NCBI GenBank assembly: GCA_963772555.1
Contig: CAVYXQ010000023.1
Location: 91,790-155,789, forward strand
From: Roseiarcus sp963772555
Lineage (GTDB): Bacteria; Pseudomonadota; Alphaproteobacteria; Rhizobiales; Beijerinckiaceae
Direction: 5' to 3'
DNA length: 64,000 nt
Shown: piece after piece, positions 8,610-16,417 of the stretch
Layout: the number at the start of each line of letters is the position of its first letter
Position numbering within the stretch: the stretch's first letter is position 1
Notes under the pieces: generated by a model
What the model was told of the DNA's origin: nothing
The model's database searches: none
What the model saw: only the letters and a program-made list of their open reading frames with translations
Program-made: the position numbers and the translations under genes

Positions 8610-10027
8610 GTAAGGATGTCCCGGATCCTGAGCGCGGCGATGCGGTCGATCTCGGCCAGCGCCGTCCGGACCTCGCTGTCCCGGTCGCTGGCGAGGCGGC
8701 GCTCGAACGCCGCCAGGATCTCCGCCTTGTCCCTTCCTTTTACCGCCATGATGAACGGAATACCGAAGCGGGCGCGATAGGCCTCGTTGAGCGCGCTGAA
8801 CTTCGCCAGTTCATCCGGGGTCAGCCGGTCGAGGCCGGCGCTCGTCTGCTCCGCCGTCGAGTGGGTTGTCAAGGTCCCGGCGAGGGCGAGCTTCCCGGCA
8901 AGGTCGGGGTGGGCGAGGATGAGCCTCTCCTTTTCCGCGTCCGTCGCTTTCGCCGCCGCGGCCGCAAGCGCTTCGGCGAGGCCCTCGGCGTCGTCAGCCC
9001 TGCTCGTCAGGCCCGCATCATAGGCCGCGGCGGCGATCGAGGGCGAATGCTCGTAAACCCCGCCGAACCGTTCGAGGAAAAGCGTGCGGGTAAGCCGCGA
9101 CGGTTTCCATCCGCCCTCGGGCGGATGCTTCCGGAGCCAGAGGCGGGCGATGTCGAGCCGGGTCGGAATCCAGACCCGTTCGCGGCTCAGCGCGTAATCG
9201 AGGAAGCGCGCCAGCGACGCCGCCCGCCCCGGCCGGCCGACGAGGCGGCAGTGCAGGCCGATCGACAGCATTTTCGGCGCGACCTCGCCTTCGGCGTAGA
9301 GGGTGTCGAAAGAGTCCCTGAGATAGGAGAAGAACTGGTCGCCGGAATTGAAGCCCTGCGGCGTGGCGAAGCGCATGTCGTTGGCATCGAGCGTGTAGGG
9401 CGTGATCAACTGCGGCCCCCGCGGGCCCTGGAGCCAATAGGGCAGGTCGTCCGCATAGGAATCGGCGCAATAGAGGAAGCCGCCTTCCTCCATGCCGAGC
9501 CTTATGGTGTTGATCGACGAACGGCCTTGATAGAAGCCGAGCGGCCGCGTCCCGGCGATCTCGGTATGGATTCTGACGGCCTCGGCGATATGGCTCGCCT
9601 CGACCTCGGGCGGCGTGTCGCGGTAGTCGATCCATTTGAGGCCGTGGGTGGCGATCTCCCAGCCCGCCTCGTTCATCGCCGCCACCGCCTCGGGATTGCG
9701 CGCCATGGCGGTCGCCACGGCGTAGACGGTGACCGGCGTCGAGCGCTCGGTGAACATCCGATGCAGGCGCCAGAAACCGGCGCGCGAGCCGTATTCGTAG
9801 ATCAATTCCATGTTCATATGCCGCATGCCCGGCCAGGGCGCGGCGCCGACGATCTCGGACAGAAAGGCTTCCGAGGCGGCGTCGCCGTGCAGAATGTTGT
9901 TCTCGCCGCCCTCCTCGTAATTGATGACGAACTGCACGGCGATACGGGCTCGGTTCGGCCAGTCGGCGAACGGCGGCGTCCGGCCGTAGCCGACCATGTC
10001 GCGTGGATAGTTTTCGCTGCTCCCCAT
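8606..10027 (-). CDS. puuE: bifunctional allantoinase (PuuE) / OHCU decarboxylase (UraD)
   Basis: 473 residues with two enzymes in one chain. Residues 1 to about 310 are the polysaccharide-deacetylase-like allantoinase PuuE (YPRDMVGYGRTPPFADWPN, QFVINYEEGGE, YEYGSRAGFWRL, ATHGLKWIDY, FYQGRSS). Residues about 315-473 are OHCU decarboxylase (GGVYEHSPSIAAAAYDAGL, LILAHPDLAGKLA, FGIPFIMAVKGR). The two steps flank allantoin: UraD makes S-allantoin and PuuE opens it to allantoate. ATG 10027 is chosen because GAAAGGG lies 4 bases upstream; a longer frame to 10312 would overlap the divergent gene. Such fusions are known in proteobacteria. Confidence 0.92.
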   Translation of the reverse strand: MGSSENYPRDMVGYGRTPPFADWPNRARIAVQFVINYEEGGENNILHGDAASEAFLSEIVGAAPWPGMRHMNMELIYEYGSRAGFWRLHRMFTERSTPVTVYAVATAMARNPEAVAAMNEAGWEIATHGLKWIDYRDTPPEVEASHIAEAVRIHTEIAGTRPLGFYQGRSSINTIRLGMEEGGFLYCADSYADDLPYWLQGPRGPQLITPYTLDANDMRFATPQGFNSGDQFFSYLRDSFDTLYAEGEVAPKMLSIGLHCRLVGRPGRAASLARFLDYALSRERVWIPTRLDIARLWLRKHPPEGGWKPSRLTRTLFLERFGGVYEHSPSIAAAAYDAGLTSRADDAEGLAEALAAAAAKATDAEKERLILAHPDLAGKLALAGTLTTHSTAEQTSAGLDRLTPDELAKFSALNEAYRARFGIPFIMAVKGRDKAEILAAFERRLASDRDSEVRTALAEIDRIAALRIRDILT

Positions 10028-10138
10028 GCCCTTTCGATCCTCGCCGACGCCAAAATTCCAAGCTACGACAGGAACGCGGTTTGCTCCAGCCCGGCAAATG
10101 CTCCAATGAGAGCCGCAGGCCCCCGCACTCCACCGCCC

Positions 10139-10939
10139 ATGACCGACATCGCGCTCAACTTCGAACCGCCCTTCGCCCGGGTTCTCCTGAACCGGCCCGA
10201 ACGCCGCAATGCGATCAGCCGCGCCATGTGGCGGGCCCTGCCTGCGATCCGCGCGGCGATCGAAGCTCGCGACGACGTGCTGGTCGCGCTCGTCGAAGGG
10301 GCCGGCGCGCATTTCAGCGTCGGGGCCGACATTGCCGAGTTCGACCAGGTCTATCGCGACGCGGCCGCGGCGCGCGATTATGGCGATGCGGTTCAGGACG
10401 GGCTCAAGGCGCTGATCGACCTCGACCGTCCGACGATCGCCGTCCTACACGGCAATGTTGTCGGCGGCGGGCTCGGGCTGGCGCTCGCCTGCGATCTGAG
10501 GTTCTGCGACGCCGACGCCCATCTGGCGGTGACTCCGGCGCGGCTCGGCCTCGTCTACGGCCACGCGGAGACTCGTCGTCTCGTCGAGCTTGTCGGGCCC
10601 TCGCGGGCCAAGGACCTGTTGTTCACCGGGCGACGGATCGAGACCGAGGAGGCGCTCGCCATCGGCCTCATCGACCGGCGGGTCGAAGCGGCGCTCGAGG
10701 ACACGGTCATGGGCTACGCGCGCGGGCTGGCGGCGCTGAGCCAGGCCTCGATCCGCGGCGCGAAGCGGGCGGTCGAGGCGATCGCCGCCGGCATGGCCGT
10801 CGAAACGCCCGCTTACCGGGCGCTCACCGAGGCCGCCGCGCTCGGACCGGATTTCGCCGAAGGCCGCGCCGCCTTCGCGGAGCGGCGGGCGCCGCGATTC
10901 GCCTTTCGCGGCGCGACCTTGCCGCTGCCGCCGGCCTGA
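10139..10939 (+). CDS. enoyl-CoA hydratase/isomerase family protein
   Basis: 266 residues, a crotonase fold. Seen: LNRPERRNAISRAMWRALP, the oxyanion-hole strand HFSVGADIAEF, GNVVGGGLGLALACDLRFC, and a C-terminal helix region with RGAKRAVEAI. It may hydrate enoyl-CoA or act as an isomerase; the substrate cannot be deduced. An upstream ATG at 10106 would add 11 residues, and neither start has a strong ribosome site. It is divergent from the purine operon and 33 bases before the transporter gene. Confidence 0.85.
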   Translation: MTDIALNFEPPFARVLLNRPERRNAISRAMWRALPAIRAAIEARDDVLVALVEGAGAHFSVGADIAEFDQVYRDAAAARDYGDAVQDGLKALIDLDRPTIAVLHGNVVGGGLGLALACDLRFCDADAHLAVTPARLGLVYGHAETRRLVELVGPSRAKDLLFTGRRIETEEALAIGLIDRRVEAALEDTVMGYARGLAALSQASIRGAKRAVEAIAAGMAVETPAYRALTEAAALGPDFAEGRAAFAERRAPRFAFRGATLPLPPA

Positions 10940-10972
10940 AGCGCATTCCCTGCCGCAAGGACGAGGTCGCCC

Positions 10973-11758
10973 ATGTCCCTTTCCGTCCTGGCGCTGCTCG
11001 CGCTGGTCGGCCTTGCGTCGGGCTTTGTCGACGCCATCGCCGGGGGTGGCGGGTTGCTGACGCTGCCTTCGCTTGCCCTGGCGGGCCTTGACCCGGTCGC
11101 CGCGGTCGCGACCAACAAGCTCGCCAGCACGTTCGGCTCAGGTTCGGCGACGCTCGCCTTCTGGCGCAAGGGCAAGATCGAGCCGGCGATGGCGCCCTCG
11201 GCGCTCGCCGCCGCGATCGGCGCCGCATTCGGCGCCCTGCTCCTGCCCTGGGCGCCGAGGGCGTTCCTAGGCCAGGCGCTGCCGCTCGTCCTCGTCGGCG
11301 TGGCGCTTTATTTCGCCTTGGCGCCGAATTTGACCGAGGCGGAACGGCGCGCGCGGATAACGCCGGCGCGTTTTGCTTCGACTCTGGCCCCGGCCATCGG
11401 CTTCTATGACGGCGTCTTCGGACCCGGCGCCGGCTCCTTCTACATGATCGGTCTTGTCGTCCTCGCCGGCTTCGGGCTCACCCGGGCCATTGCGGGAGCG
11501 CGCTTCGCCAATTTCGGCAGCAACGCGGGCTCGCTCGCCGTCTATGCCTTATCCGGGCATATTGTCCCGCTCGCCGGCCTTGCGATGGGCCTCGGCGCCT
11601 TCGTCGGCGCGCGGCTCGGCGCGCACGCCGCGCTGAGAGCGGGCGCGAGGCTGGTGCGGCCGCTGATTGTCGCCGTCTCCTGCGTCATGGCCCTCAAACT
11701 GATGACCGGACCGGGCGGATTGCTCGCATCGCTCTGGCTCGCGATGATCGGCGGTTGA
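10973..11758 (+). CDS. TauE/SafE (TSUP) family membrane transporter
   Basis: 261 residues with about eight hydrophobic segments and the duplicated family motif: GFVDAIAGGGGLLTLP in the first half and GFYDGVFGPGAGSFYMIG in the second. VAAVATNKLASTFGSGSAT is also diagnostic of the YfcA-like branch. Such proteins move sulfite, sulfonates or other organic anions, usually outward; the substrate is not predictable here. It follows the crotonase gene on the same strand. Confidence 0.9.
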   Translation: MSLSVLALLALVGLASGFVDAIAGGGGLLTLPSLALAGLDPVAAVATNKLASTFGSGSATLAFWRKGKIEPAMAPSALAAAIGAAFGALLLPWAPRAFLGQALPLVLVGVALYFALAPNLTEAERRARITPARFASTLAPAIGFYDGVFGPGAGSFYMIGLVVLAGFGLTRAIAGARFANFGSNAGSLAVYALSGHIVPLAGLAMGLGAFVGARLGAHAALRAGARLVRPLIVAVSCVMALKLMTGPGGLLASLWLAMIGG

Positions 11759-11870
11759 CGGGCGGGAGGGGAGGCGCCTATATGCCGCCGATCCAGGCTG
11801 GGCCGACGCCCGGCCTCTTTGATTTTGAGACGCCGGCCGCGTCCTCCGCTTGTCAAGGAAATTCACCGAT

Positions 11871-12137
11871 ATGGCCAATACGAAGTCGGCCCAGAAAGCC
11901 GCCCGCCAGACCCTCACTCGCACCGCGATCAACAAGTCGCGCCGCAGCGAGATGCGAACTTACGTGCGCAAGGTCGAGGAGGCGATCGCTGCCAAGGACC
12001 CAAAGGCCGCCGCCGCCGCGCTGAGCGACGCCGAGCCGCGGCTCGCCCGCGCCGCCCAGAAAGGCATCGTCCACAAGAACGCTGCGTCGCGCAAAATCTC
12101 CCGGCTGACGAAGCGCGTCCAGGCGCTCGGCGCCTGA
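11871..12137 (+). CDS. rpsT: 30S ribosomal protein S20
   Basis: 88 residues, typical S20. Begins MANTKSAQKAARQ, rich in Lys/Arg/Ala, with KSRRSEMRTYVRKVEEAI and ends HKNAASRKISRLTKRVQALGA. S20 binds 16S rRNA in the small subunit. ATG 11871 is preceded by AAGGAA at 11855-11860. A hairpin with short T-run follows. In many Rhizobiales rpsT sits next to dnaA; here it does not. Confidence 0.97.
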   Translation: MANTKSAQKAARQTLTRTAINKSRRSEMRTYVRKVEEAIAAKDPKAAAAALSDAEPRLARAAQKGIVHKNAASRKISRLTKRVQALGA

Positions 12138-12147
12138 ACGGCCCGAC

Positions 12148-12166
12148 GCCCGGAGCCCCGGGCTTT
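12148..12166 (+). terminator. candidate rho-independent terminator of rpsT
   Basis: GCCCGG (12148-12153) and CCGGGC (12158-12163) form a perfect 6-base stem with a 4-base loop, followed by TTT. It lies 10 bases after the rpsT stop. The short T-run lowers confidence. Confidence 0.5.
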
Positions 12167-12304
12167 AGGAGGCAGGCGAGGCGGAGAGCCGCTCCCCCCC
12201 AGCACGCCGATGCCGGAAAGCGCGCCATCGATCTCGCTGAGACCTGACGAAGCCGCCGAACGGGCTTTCCAAGCCCGCCAGCCTTGCTGACAGAGGCCAC
12301 TTCG

Positions 12305-12568
12305 ATGACAGATATCCCTCCCGACCGGCTCAGCATTGACCCGGAGAACCCGTTCTACGACGAGGCGGCGCTGGCGCGTGGCGTCGGCATCCGCTTTCGC
12401 GGCGTCGAGCGCCGCGACGTCGAGGAATATTGCGTCAGCGAGAACTGGATTCGCGCCCCAGCCGGTAAGACCCGCGACCGCAAGGGCGCGCCGCTCCTGA
12501 TCAAGATGAGCGGGCCCGTGGAGCCCTACTTTCTCACCCCCGCCGGCGATGATGCGAAGTCTGCTTGA
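12305..12568 (+). CDS. DUF3297 family protein
   Basis: 87 residues that match the DUF3297 family across their length: PPDRLSIDPENPFYDEAAL, VGIRFRGVERRDVEEYCVSE, NWIRAPAGKTRDRKGAPL and GPVEPYF. The family is a small cytoplasmic protein of unknown function, common in proteobacteria. ATG 12305 is chosen over one at 12284 because AGAGG is at 12291-12296 and homologues start MTD/MSD-x-PPDRL. A 7-base hairpin (12261-12277) lies in its leader. Confidence 0.88.
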   Translation: MTDIPPDRLSIDPENPFYDEAALARGVGIRFRGVERRDVEEYCVSENWIRAPAGKTRDRKGAPLLIKMSGPVEPYFLTPAGDDAKSA

Positions 12569-12687
12569 TCGTTTCGCACTGTCGCTAGGGTGTCCGGCGA
12601 TCGACCAGAATGCGCGTGGCCCACGCTGCTGACAGAAACTGACACTCGTCCTCGGTAGGATTTGCCCGTTCAACCCGGAGCAATCCC

Positions 12688-13053
12688 ATGTCTGATGTCA
12701 GCTTTATCCTGGTCTACGTCGATGACGTCGCCAGAAGCGAAGCGTTCTATGCCGCGGCGCTTGGACGCGGCGCCGTCGAGTCCTCGGCGACCTTCGCCAT
12801 GCTGCCGGCGGCGCCGAACCTCATGTTGGGCTTATGGAAACGCAATGGCGTGAAGCCGGCGGCCACGCCGGCCGGCGGATTCGAGATCGCCTTGGCCGCC
12901 GCCGACAACGCCGAGGTCGACCGGATTTACACGGAATGGCAGGCGCGGGGCGTCGAAATCGCGCTTGACCCGACGAAGATGGACTTCGGCTATACGTTCG
13001 TCGGCCTCGACCCCGACGGGACACGGCTGCGCGTCTTTGCGCCGGCCGAGTGA
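12688..13053 (+). CDS. VOC (glyoxalase-like) family protein
   Basis: 121 residues, one vicinal-oxygen-chelate domain: SFILVYVDDVARSEAFYAAA at the start, FEIALAAADNAEVDRIY in the middle and FVGLDPDGTRLRVFAP at the end. Such single-domain proteins are dioxygenase-like, glyoxalase-like or drug-binding; the partner metal and substrate are unknown. A GGAG site precedes ATG 12688. It is convergent with cysK. Confidence 0.85.
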   Translation: MSDVSFILVYVDDVARSEAFYAAALGRGAVESSATFAMLPAAPNLMLGLWKRNGVKPAATPAGGFEIALAAADNAEVDRIYTEWQARGVEIALDPTKMDFGYTFVGLDPDGTRLRVFAPAE

Positions 13054-13094
13054 TCGCAGGCAAAAAGGAAGCGGCCAGCCCGGCGCCGCTTCGA

Positions 13095-14069
13095 TCAGAG
13101 GCCCTCGAAGAGCGCAGTCGAGAGATAGCGCTCGGCGAAGGAGGGGATGATCACGACGATCGTTTTGCCTTCGCTTTCCGGCCGCCGCCCGATGTCAATG
13201 GCGGCGGCGACGGCGGCGCCGGAGGAAATGCCGGCCGGGATGCCTTCGAGCCGCGCGACCAGGCGAGCGGTGTCGAACGCGGTCTGGTTGCCGACGGTGA
13301 CGATCTCGTCGATCACGCTGCGATCGAGAATCGTCGGGACGAAGCCCGCGCCGATGCCCTGAATCTTGTGCGGCCCCGGAGCGCCGCCGGAGAGGACCGG
13401 CGAATCCTCCGGCTCGACCGCGATCATTCGCACCTCGGGCTTCCGCTGCTTCAGCACCTGGCCGACGCCGGTGATCGTTCCGCCGGTGCCGACGCCAGAA
13501 ACGACGACGTCGACGGCGCCGGCGGTGTCGTTCCAGATCTCCTCGGCCGTGGTGCGCCGGTGAATGTCCGGATTGGCTGGATTTTCGAACTGCTGCGGGA
13601 TGATTGCGCCCGGGGTCGAAGCGACAATCTCGTTGGCCTTGGCGATTGCGCCCTTCATGCCCTGCGCCGCTGGCGTCAGGACGAGTTCGGCGCCGAGCAG
13701 CGCCAGCATCTTGCGCCGCTCGATGGACATCGACTCGGGCATCACTAGGATAAGTTTGTAGCCCCTCGCTGCGGCCACGAAAGCAAGCGCGATGCCGGTG
13801 TTGCCGGAGGTCGGCTCAACCAGGACGCTCCGCTGAGGCGAGATCTTGCCCGCCGCCTCGAGGGCGTCGATCATGGCCACGCCGATGCGGTCCTTGACGC
13901 TGCCGACAGGATTGAAGAACTCGAGCTTTCCGACAAGCCGCGCGGCGACGCCCTTCTCCTTGGCGACGCGATCCATCGCGACGAGCGGCGTATCGCCGAT
14001 CGTGTCGGTGATCGAGGCGTAAATTCTGCCTCTGCCGGGCGCGCGCGCCGCGCCCTCACTCGTCATCAT
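13095..14069 (-). CDS. cysK: cysteine synthase A
   Basis: 324 residues. CysK joins O-acetylserine and sulfide to make cysteine, using PLP. The PLP lysine is in FNPVGSVKDRIG; the phosphate and substrate loops are PTSGNTGIALA and GVGTGGTITGVG; the C-terminal GISSGAAVAAA is also conserved. ATG 14069 has GGAGA about 9 bases upstream; an ATG one codon later is possible. A strong hairpin (14093-14126) separates it from the Rrf2 gene upstream, so it must have its own short promoter region or depend on read-through. Confidence 0.94.
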   Translation of the reverse strand: MMTSEGAARAPGRGRIYASITDTIGDTPLVAMDRVAKEKGVAARLVGKLEFFNPVGSVKDRIGVAMIDALEAAGKISPQRSVLVEPTSGNTGIALAFVAAARGYKLILVMPESMSIERRKMLALLGAELVLTPAAQGMKGAIAKANEIVASTPGAIIPQQFENPANPDIHRRTTAEEIWNDTAGAVDVVVSGVGTGGTITGVGQVLKQRKPEVRMIAVEPEDSPVLSGGAPGPHKIQGIGAGFVPTILDRSVIDEIVTVGNQTAFDTARLVARLEGIPAGISSGAAVAAAIDIGRRPESEGKTIVVIIPSFAERYLSTALFEGL

Positions 14070-14092
14070 CGAATGGTTCTCCGCAAAAGAAC

Positions 14093-14126
14093 GTCGGGCC
14101 GGAGCCTCACGAGGCTCCGGCCCGAC
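14093..14126 (-). terminator. strong hairpin terminator after the Rrf2 gene
   Basis: A perfect 15-base stem (14093-14107 with 14112-14126) closes on the loop CACG. On the minus strand it is followed by TTCTTTT, a good T-run, so it ends the long his-ubi-coa-dut-rrf2 transcript. On the plus strand a run of five T lies six bases past the stem, so it may work both ways. It sits only 23 bases above the cysK start. Confidence 0.75.
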
Positions 14127-14175
14127 GCTACCACTTTTTCCGGATCGGATCTATGCAACTTCGTGAGTATCGAAG

Positions 14176-14628
14176 CTAGATCGCAAAATCTCCGGTCGCC
14201 TTTTCGTCGTCGAGAACGTGAGCGTGCTCAGCCTTCTCGCACATGCTCTCGACTGTGATCGCATCGAGGTTGGCGAGGAAGGATTCCCCTGCTTTGCGGA
14301 CCGTCGGGTCGATCACGCGTTCAAGCAGAGGGGAATTTGCGCCCAGATCCTCTGGATCGGCGGTGCTGAGCGACATTGCCGTGCGGACGATTTCGCCGAC
14401 CGAGATTCGGCGCCGCTCGCGGGCAAGTTCATAACCGCCGCGTGGCCCGCGCACGCCTTTGAGAATCTTGGCGTGAACGAGTCCTTGCAGGAGCGTCTCC
14501 AGATGTCGGGGCGGCAGCTTATGGCGCGCGGCCAAGGCCTTCGCCGCCACCGGCGCAGACCGAGAATGCAACGCGACATCGACAACGGCGGCGATGGCGA
14601 GAACGCTCCGTCGCGATAACAGGTTCAT
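14176..14628 (-). CDS. Rrf2 family transcriptional regulator
   Basis: 150 residues, normal Rrf2 length. N-terminal winged helix: LLSRRSVLAIAAVVDVALHS, then PPRHLETLLQGLVHAKILKG and the wing GPRGGYELARERRRISVGEI. The three clustered cysteines that hold the Fe-S cluster in IscR or RirA are absent; only one Cys (ESMCEKAEHAH) is seen, so it probably senses something else, perhaps as CymR does for cysteine. ATG 14628 has AGGAGGAATGAG just upstream, within the end of dut, with stop and start one base apart. It precedes cysK, a possible target. Confidence 0.88.
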   Translation of the reverse strand: MNLLSRRSVLAIAAVVDVALHSRSAPVAAKALAARHKLPPRHLETLLQGLVHAKILKGVRGPRGGYELARERRRISVGEIVRTAMSLSTADPEDLGANSPLLERVIDPTVRKAGESFLANLDAITVESMCEKAEHAHVLDDEKATGDFAI

Positions 14629-14629
14629 C

Positions 14630-15094
14630 TCATTCCTCCTCCGATGAGCGCCCGGTGGAGCCAAATCCATCTGAGCCTCGGGCGCTCGACGTGAGCCGGT
14701 CGCCCGCAATCAGGGCGACGCGTTCCACAGAACAAACGACGAGTTGCGCTATCCGCGCGCCGCGCCGTACTGCAAAGGGTTTGGTTCCAAAATTGATGAG
14801 TATGACGCCGATCTCTCCACGGTAATCCGCGTCAACCGTCCCCGGTGTATTGAGCACGGTCACTCCCTCGTGCAGGGCCAGTCCCGACCGGGGACGGACC
14901 TGCGCTTCAAAACCCTTGGGCAACTCAATCGCCAGCCCGGTCGGTATCAATGCCCTCTCGCCCGGTCCGAGGAGAACCTCCTGCCCGGCCGGCAATGCGG
15001 CCACGAGGTCCATCCCGGACGCATCTTCACTCGCATACGACGGCAATTGCAAGCCCCGGGCGTGTGGTAATCGCCTGTAAACGATCGAAATCAT
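14630..15094 (-). CDS. dut: dUTP diphosphatase
   Basis: 154 residues, trimeric dUTPase. All five motifs are visible: ASGMDLVAA, RPRSGLA, NTPGTVDADYRGEI, RGARIAQLVV and the flexible C-terminal GSDGFGSTGR. It hydrolyses dUTP to dUMP and pyrophosphate, keeping uracil out of DNA. ATG 15094 overlaps the coaBC stop by 4 bases (ATGA); a longer frame is ignored for that reason. It is followed after one base by the Rrf2 gene. Confidence 0.96.
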   Translation of the reverse strand: MISIVYRRLPHARGLQLPSYASEDASGMDLVAALPAGQEVLLGPGERALIPTGLAIELPKGFEAQVRPRSGLALHEGVTVLNTPGTVDADYRGEIGVILINFGTKPFAVRRGARIAQLVVCSVERVALIAGDRLTSSARGSDGFGSTGRSSEEE

Positions 15095-16341
15095 TGGCGC
15101 TTCGCTAGTTCGAGGGCCAGCCTGCGCACGATTTTTTCCGCGACCTCCCCCTTGCTCATGGCTGGCCAAGACTCGATCCCGTGCGCATCGACGAGCTCGA
15201 CCTGATTCGCTCCGCCGCCGAAGATAGAGGAGCCTTCGGCCACGCTGTTGGCGACGATCAGATCGCAGCCCTTGCGTTCAAGCTTGCTTTTTGCGTTGGC
15301 CGTGAGGTTCTCCGTTTCGGCTGCAAATCCAATTACGACCTTGGGCCGCAGTCGGGCGCTATTGCTGATTTTCGCCAGTATGTCCGGGTTTTCTACGAGC
15401 CGAAGCGTTGGCGACCCCTGAGGCCCTTTCTTGATCTTCTCGGCGGCGACGGAATCCATCCGCCAGTCGGCGACGGCCGCGGCGCCGATGAAGGCGTCGG
15501 CGGGCAGCGCCGCTTCGACCGCGGCCTGCATTTCGAGCGCCGTTTCGACATGAATGACCGTCGCGCCGTAAGGATCGGGCAATGCGACCGGGCCGGTCAC
15601 CAACGTCACTCTTGCGCCGGCGCCAACGGCTGCTTGCGCAATCGCATGGCCCTGGCGCCCCGAGGACCGGTTGCCGATGAATCTGACCGGATCGATCGGC
15701 TCGTAAGTGGGTCCGGAGGTGACAATGACGTGGTGGCCCGCGAGGGGACCGCCAACAATGCCGCCAGGTCCCTCCAGCGCCGTCCCCGCGGCGAGAGCCT
15801 GCTCGATCGCGTCCAGGATCGCCGCGGGCTCCGCCATGCGGCCCGGACCGAATTCGCCGCAGGCCATGGGTCCTGAATCGGGGCCGACGAACAGGACGCC
15901 GTCGGCCTTGAGACGCTCGACGTTGCGCCGCGTGGCGGGATGAAGCCACATGCGGACGTTCATCGCCGGGGCGAGGAGCGCGCGTTTATCGGTCGCGAGC
16001 AATAGCGTCGTCGCTAGGTCGTCGGCGAGACCGCTCGCCATGCGGGCGATCATGTTCGCCGTCGCGGGCACGACGACAACGAGATCGGCGGCTCGAGAAA
16101 GTTCGATGTGGCCGATCAGCGCCTCGTCCGTCAGGCTGAACAATTCGTGGCGCGTCGGCTGCCCGCTGAGCGTCGCGGCCGACAAGGGTGTGACGAACTC
16201 TTGGGCCGCGGCCGTCATGACGACCTGAACCGTCGCCTGCCGATCCCGCAGCCGCCGGATCAGCTCGAGCGATTTGTACGCGGCGATGCCGCCCCCTATC
16301 ACCAGCAGAATCCGCGCCTCGGACAATCGAATCTGGGTCAC
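15091..16341 (-). CDS. coaBC: bifunctional phosphopantothenoylcysteine decarboxylase / phosphopantothenate-cysteine ligase
   Basis: 416 residues from GTG 16341, which has AGGGGG seven bases upstream. CoaC part (about 1-185): VIGGGIAAYKSLELIRRL (flavin site), PAMNVRMW and the loop MACGEFGPGRM with its Cys. CoaB part (about 190-410): TSGPTYEPIDPVRFI, NRSSGRQGHAIA, and ADWRMDSVAAEKIKK. It makes 4'-phosphopantetheine from phosphopantothenate and cysteine for coenzyme A. It lies between ubiB and dut in one minus-strand operon. Confidence 0.95.
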   Translation of the reverse strand: MTQIRLSEARILLVIGGGIAAYKSLELIRRLRDRQATVQVVMTAAAQEFVTPLSAATLSGQPTRHELFSLTDEALIGHIELSRAADLVVVVPATANMIARMASGLADDLATTLLLATDKRALLAPAMNVRMWLHPATRRNVERLKADGVLFVGPDSGPMACGEFGPGRMAEPAAILDAIEQALAAGTALEGPGGIVGGPLAGHHVIVTSGPTYEPIDPVRFIGNRSSGRQGHAIAQAAVGAGARVTLVTGPVALPDPYGATVIHVETALEMQAAVEAALPADAFIGAAAVADWRMDSVAAEKIKKGPQGSPTLRLVENPDILAKISNSARLRPKVVIGFAAETENLTANAKSKLERKGCDLIVANSVAEGSSIFGGGANQVELVDAHGIESWPAMSKGEVAEKIVRRLALELAKRQ

Positions 16342-16417
16342 TTGCGGCCCCCTGAGCCTGATTTGGCGGAGGATTCCGCCACCAGCAGGCGGCTCCTGGC
16401 CCGTTCCGGCGCCCCCG

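Noticed and set aside
8861..10138. Long plus-strand frame upstream of the crotonase start
   Set aside because: Antisense to allantoinase; crotonase homology begins only at 10139.
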